Shown one piece after another: positions 42,929 through 46,006 of a stretch of DNA of 46,006 nucleotides; position 1 is the stretch's first letter; the number at the start of each line of letters is the position of its first letter. The DNA lies in the NCBI GenBank assembly GCA_016292215.1, contig JAEFBB010000016.1, positions 1 through 46,006 of the forward strand. The letters are read 5' to 3'. Position numbers and translations under genes: made by a program. Below the pieces are notes generated by a model. That model was not told the origin of the DNA. It made no database searches and saw only the letters and a list, made by a program, of their open reading frames with translations. The DNA is from Saccharofermentans sp. (GTDB lineage: Bacteria > Bacillota > Clostridia > Saccharofermentanales > Saccharofermentanaceae).

Positions 42929-43684
42929 ATGGCTTCTTCTTTCTTCAGTCCTAAAAGTCTGGGCACCAGGATCCTTACCGGATTGACCAATCTTATTATA
43001 GTAAATCTTGTTTTTATTATTACTTGTATACCTTTTATAACAATCGGCGCTTCTGTCACGGCTTTGTACAGGATCACCATTGCGATCGTGGCAGGAGATA
43101 ACCCGTCCGTTTTGCGCGATTACTTTAAGTCATTCAAGGATAACTTCGTCAAGTCTACGCTGTTTTTCATCTTATATCTGATCCTCGGAGCCTTCTTCGG
43201 CTTTGAGATCTACATGGTCCGCACCATGATGGCCGAGAATATGCAGTGGGTACAGTATCCCGCGTATTTCTTCGTTTTCGCGATATTCGCATCAGCATGC
43301 TACGCTTTCCCGCTCATCGCATGGTTTGAGGAGTCATTTAAGCAGGTGCTCAAGAATTCCCTTCTTATCGCTCTCACCAATCTCCCGTTTACGATCATGC
43401 AGGCGGTAATCGCAGCGGTATTTATTTTGTTCGTAGATTACAATTACGCGATACCCTTAAGCTTTGCGTGCTTCATGGGCATCGCGGCAATTGCATGGTT
43501 CTATTCACTTTTCCTCAAGAGGATCTTCGCCAGGTTCGGCGCTGATATCAACTTCAACGAGGAAGAAGAGACGTTTGTTGCATCTAATACATCTGCTAAA
43601 AAAACGGATTCGTCATCCGATGAAAAACCTGATGACGAATCCGATGATGATTCAGATGATGATTCAACTGAAGAATCAGAGTGA
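42929..43684 (+). CDS. DUF624 (YesL-like) membrane protein with acidic tail
   Basis: 251 residues. The N-terminal TNLIIVNLVFIITCIPFITIGASVTALY is diagnostic of the DUF624/YesL family, which sits beside sugar ABC importers and glycoside hydrolases in Firmicutes. It has about five or six membrane helices. The last ~25 residues are almost only Asp, Glu and Ser. ATG 42929 is chosen because GGAG is 6 bases upstream; an ATG at 42917 has none. Its role in sugar uptake is not established. The 3' end overlaps the convergent transketolase gene by 9 bp. Confidence 0.87.
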   Translation: MASSFFSPKSLGTRILTGLTNLIIVNLVFIITCIPFITIGASVTALYRITIAIVAGDNPSVLRDYFKSFKDNFVKSTLFFILYLILGAFFGFEIYMVRTMMAENMQWVQYPAYFFVFAIFASACYAFPLIAWFEESFKQVLKNSLLIALTNLPFTIMQAVIAAVFILFVDYNYAIPLSFACFMGIAAIAWFYSLFLKRIFARFGADINFNEEEETFVASNTSAKKTDSSSDEKPDDESDDDSDDDSTEESE

Positions 43685-44626
43685 TGCTTTGATCTGCTTG
43701 TAGATTCCCTCTGCGTCGAGCTGGAATTCCTTCATGAGTGCGCCTGCAGGGCCGGACTTACCGAATCTGTCATAGACACCGATCTTTGTGACCTTTACAG
43801 GATAATTCTCAGAGAGTACATCGCATACTGCGCTGCCCAAGCCTCCGATTACGGAGTGCTCTTCTGCTGTGAAGACTCTTCCTGTCTTCTTAGCGAACTC
43901 AAGGATAGTATCCTTGTCGATAGGCTTAACCGTATGAACGTTAACTACTGCAGCGCTGATGCCGTCAGCTGCGAGCAAATCTGCTGCGCCCATAGCTTCA
44001 GCAACGCATACGCCGTTAGCGAAGATAACGATGTCTGTACCGTCCTTGATAACAACTGCCTTGCCTACTTCGAACTTGTAGTCAGGATTGTCATTGATTA
44101 CCGGAACAGCTGCTCTTCCGAATCTCATGTAGAAAGGTCCCTCTGTCTCAGCTGCTGCCATAACTGCAGCCTTAGCCTCGATATCATCGGAAGGAACGAT
44201 TACTGTCATGCCGGGGATAGTTCTCATAAGAGCAACGTCCTCTAAGCACTGGTGGGAAGCGCCGTCCTCACCTACCGTGATACCTGCGTGTGTAGCGCCG
44301 ATCTTAACGTTGAGGTGCGGATAACCGATTGAGTTTCTTACCTGCTCGAAATTTCTTCCTGCTGCAAACATTGCGAAAGAGGATACGAACGGGATCTTGC
44401 CGCATGTGGAAAGACCTGCAGCGATGCCTGTCATGTTTGCTTCAGCAATTCCGCAGTCGATATGACGTTCCGGGAATGCCTTCTTGAATGTGGAAGTCTT
44501 TGTAGCGCCTGCGAGGTCAGCATCGAGAACTACAACGTTGGGGTTCTTCTGACCAAGCTCTACAAGTGCGTTACCATAACTTTCGCGTGTAGCGATCTTT
44601 TTTACTTCACCGTCTGCCATACTCAT
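43676..44626 (-). CDS. Transketolase, C-terminal subunit
   Basis: 316 residues: pyrimidine-binding domain with catalytic region GIAEANMTGIAAGLS and ATHAGITVGEDGASHQCLEDV, then the transketolase C-terminal domain. It starts with an ATGA overlap after the N-terminal subunit gene (ATG 44626; a second ATG 6 bases on has better spacing to AGGAGAGG). It forms the TPP enzyme with the N-terminal subunit. Split transketolases are common in Firmicutes and Archaea. Confidence 0.95.
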   Translation of the reverse strand: MSMADGEVKKIATRESYGNALVELGQKNPNVVVLDADLAGATKTSTFKKAFPERHIDCGIAEANMTGIAAGLSTCGKIPFVSSFAMFAAGRNFEQVRNSIGYPHLNVKIGATHAGITVGEDGASHQCLEDVALMRTIPGMTVIVPSDDIEAKAAVMAAAETEGPFYMRFGRAAVPVINDNPDYKFEVGKAVVIKDGTDIVIFANGVCVAEAMGAADLLAADGISAAVVNVHTVKPIDKDTILEFAKKTGRVFTAEEHSVIGGLGSAVCDVLSENYPVKVTKIGVYDRFGKSGPAGALMKEFQLDAEGIYKQIKASL

Positions 44627-45459
44627 GCCTCTCCTATCTTTGCAATCTGTTCGTCAAGCTCTTTAATTGCCTGCTCGTACTCTTCATCGTTAGGAGCCTT
44701 GCCATGCCAGCCTGCCTGATTTTCCATGTAGGAAACGCCCTTGCCCTTTGTGGTCTTCATGATGATGGCCGTAGGCATTCCCTTGCATTCCTTTGCCTTA
44801 GCAAAAGCGTCTCTGATCTGGTCGAAGTCGTGACCGTCGATGCAGATAACGTTGAAGTTGAATGCTTCGAGCTTCTTGTCGATCGGATAAGGTGAGCAAA
44901 CGTCATCGATCTTACCGTCGATCTGAAGTCCGTTGTTGTCGATGATAACTGTGAGGTTATCGATCTTCTTTGCGCCTGCAAACATAAATGCTTCCCAGAT
45001 CTGGCCTTCCTGGATCTCGCCGTCGCCTGTGAGAGTATAAACTCTGTAGGAATCGCCGTTAAGCTTAGCAGCGAGTGCCATACCTACTGCTGTGGAAACG
45101 CCCTGGCCGAGTGAGCCTGTGCTCATGTCAACGCCGGGAGTCTCAGTCATGCAGGGGTGGCCCTGGAGGTAAGAACCGAGCTTACGAAGAGTCGTAAGGT
45201 CTTCTACAGGGAAGTAACCTCTGTTAGCGAGTGTTGAATAAAGACCCGGAGCCGTGTGACCCTTGGAGAGAACGAATCTGTCTCTGCCCGGATCCTTGGG
45301 ATTCTTAGGATCGATATTCATCTCTTCGAAATAGAGATATGTGAACATATCTGCCGCGGAAAGTGATCCGCCCGGATGACCGGACTTTGCACTGTGAACA
45401 GCTGTAACAATGCCCTTACGGACATTAGCTGCTGTGAGTTGAAGTTCTTTGTTAGTCAT
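44623..45459 (-). CDS. Transketolase, N-terminal subunit (TPP-binding)
   Basis: 278 residues: SAKSGHPGGSLSAADMFTYL, SKGHTAPGLYS and the TPP motif GDGEIQEGQIWEAFMFAG ending DNNGLQIDG. It binds TPP and Mg and transfers two-carbon units between sugar phosphates in the pentose phosphate pathway. Translationally coupled to the C-terminal subunit. It follows the isomerase-like gene in the same direction, consistent with pentose use. Its ribosome-binding site (GAAGAAGGG) is distant. Confidence 0.95.
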   Translation of the reverse strand: MTNKELQLTAANVRKGIVTAVHSAKSGHPGGSLSAADMFTYLYFEEMNIDPKNPKDPGRDRFVLSKGHTAPGLYSTLANRGYFPVEDLTTLRKLGSYLQGHPCMTETPGVDMSTGSLGQGVSTAVGMALAAKLNGDSYRVYTLTGDGEIQEGQIWEAFMFAGAKKIDNLTVIIDNNGLQIDGKIDDVCSPYPIDKKLEAFNFNVICIDGHDFDQIRDAFAKAKECKGMPTAIIMKTTKGKGVSYMENQAGWHGKAPNDEEYEQAIKELDEQIAKIGEA

Positions 45460-45499
45460 TTAAGAATTACCCTTCTTCTATAGATTTATTTTCATAGGT

Positions 45500-45526
45500 C
45501 AGCCTGACCTACTTGAGGTCAGGCTG
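45500..45526 (-). other. Hairpin between the isomerase-like and transketolase genes
   Basis: CAGCCTGACCT (45500-45510) and AGGTCAGGCTG (45516-45526), perfect 11-bp arms with a 5-base loop but no T run on either strand. More likely an mRNA processing or stability hairpin than a terminator. Confidence 0.6.
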
Positions 45527-45549
45527 CACACTTATAAAACCAAACTGTA

Positions 45550-46006
45550 TCAGTTGAACGGAGCGTTGAAAGGATTTTCCTTCGGATATCTGTCGCCTGC
45601 GGGCTTGTTGTAGCCGATGTCGCAAGGGCAAATGCCGAGGTATGTGAAGAGGTTGTAGAGAGCCTTTCCATAGTGACCGAATGCAACTGCGCCGTGATGA
45701 GGGAAGTTCTTCTCGATAAGGAAGTATCTGTAGAATCTGCCCATTTCCTTGATAGCGAATACGCCTGTACCGCCGAAGGATCTTGTAGCAACAGGGAGAA
45801 CCTCACCCTCTGCAACGTAAGCTCTGATCTGTCCGTCAGAAGTGGACTGCAGTCTGTAGAATGTGATGTCGCCAGGCATGATGTCGCCCTCGAGAGTACC
45901 GTTTGTAACCTCTACAGGGAGAGCACGAGCCATGATCATCTGGTTCTTCATCTCGCAGAAAGCAAGCTTCTTGGAGCATGTGTTACCGCAGTGGAAGCCC
46001 ATGAAT
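45550..46006 (-). CDS. L-fucose/L-arabinose isomerase-family enzyme, C-terminal part (5' end outside window)
   Basis: The frame runs out of the right edge; about 151 residues are visible. Recognisable segments are FHCGNTCSKK, GTLEGDIMPGDITFYRLQS and AEGEVLP, the beta-barrel C-terminal domain of the fucose/arabinose isomerase fold, followed by AVAFGHYGKALYNLFTYLGI. Enzymes of this group interconvert aldoses and ketoses. Which sugar is used, or whether this is an uncharacterised branch, needs the missing N-terminal part. Confidence 0.75.
   Translation of the reverse strand, partial: FMGFHCGNTCSKKLAFCEMKNQMIMARALPVEVTNGTLEGDIMPGDITFYRLQSTSDGQIRAYVAEGEVLPVATRSFGGTGVFAIKEMGRFYRYFLIEKNFPHHGAVAFGHYGKALYNLFTYLGICPCDIGYNKPAGDRYPKENPFNAPFN

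Overview
The window reads as chromosomal DNA of an anaerobic Firmicute of the class Clostridia, possibly a gut or rumen organism. The grounds are a split transketolase, RNase J, a bifunctional RelA/SpoT, a short MetH, a ThiT-type thiamine transporter, strong GGAGG ribosome-binding sites, frequent TTG and GTG starts, and carbohydrate ABC permeases without their own ATPase. Base composition looks roughly balanced and even, and I see no phage, insertion sequence, tRNA, rRNA or CRISPR array. The exact genus cannot be told from the sequence.

Left part (1-15.8 kb): the 3' part of a cobalamin-dependent methionine synthase, a CPBP-family membrane protease, a small unknown gene, an AraC regulator divergent from a three-gene ABC-2 exporter, a DinB-fold protein and a membrane acyltransferase. 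Then comes a TPP riboswitch in front of a single ORF that fuses a ThiT thiamine-uptake domain to a water-type aquaporin. A MATE exporter follows, then an overlapping three-gene unit (serine-acetyltransferase-like, Xaa-Pro aminopeptidase, and a hydrolase that lacks its nucleophile serine) and a second AraC regulator.

Middle part (15.8-34.3 kb): a minus-strand run of proS, a secreted transglutaminase/LRR protein and a LolD-type ATPase with a giant coiled-coil FtsX permease. Next are a small membrane protein, a secreted SH3b-3D wall protein, RNase J, and recJ-relA (overlapping, translationally coupled). A PD-(D/E)XK-like protein, rpsU and a prepilin-peptidase homologue without its second catalytic Asp complete this part. 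Two intergenic regions 16 kb apart carry the same 185-nt element: three imperfect inverted repeats with lengths 38-36-38-37-36 nt, identical in geometry but diverged in sequence. One copy lies directly upstream of the PD-(D/E)XK-like gene. A tandem 50-bp repeat lies between RNase J and relA.

Right part (34.4-46 kb): a carbohydrate-use region. It holds a cytoplasmic GH3 glycosidase divergent from an AraC regulator, a sugar ABC importer (lipoprotein binding protein, MalF-type permease with a large acidic extracytoplasmic insertion, two MalG-type permeases separated by a terminator), a YesL/DUF624 membrane protein, both transketolase halves and the C-terminal part of a fucose/arabinose-isomerase-like enzyme. 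Together they suggest uptake of an oligosaccharide, intracellular cleavage and entry into the pentose phosphate pathway. The sugar itself is not shown by the sequence.
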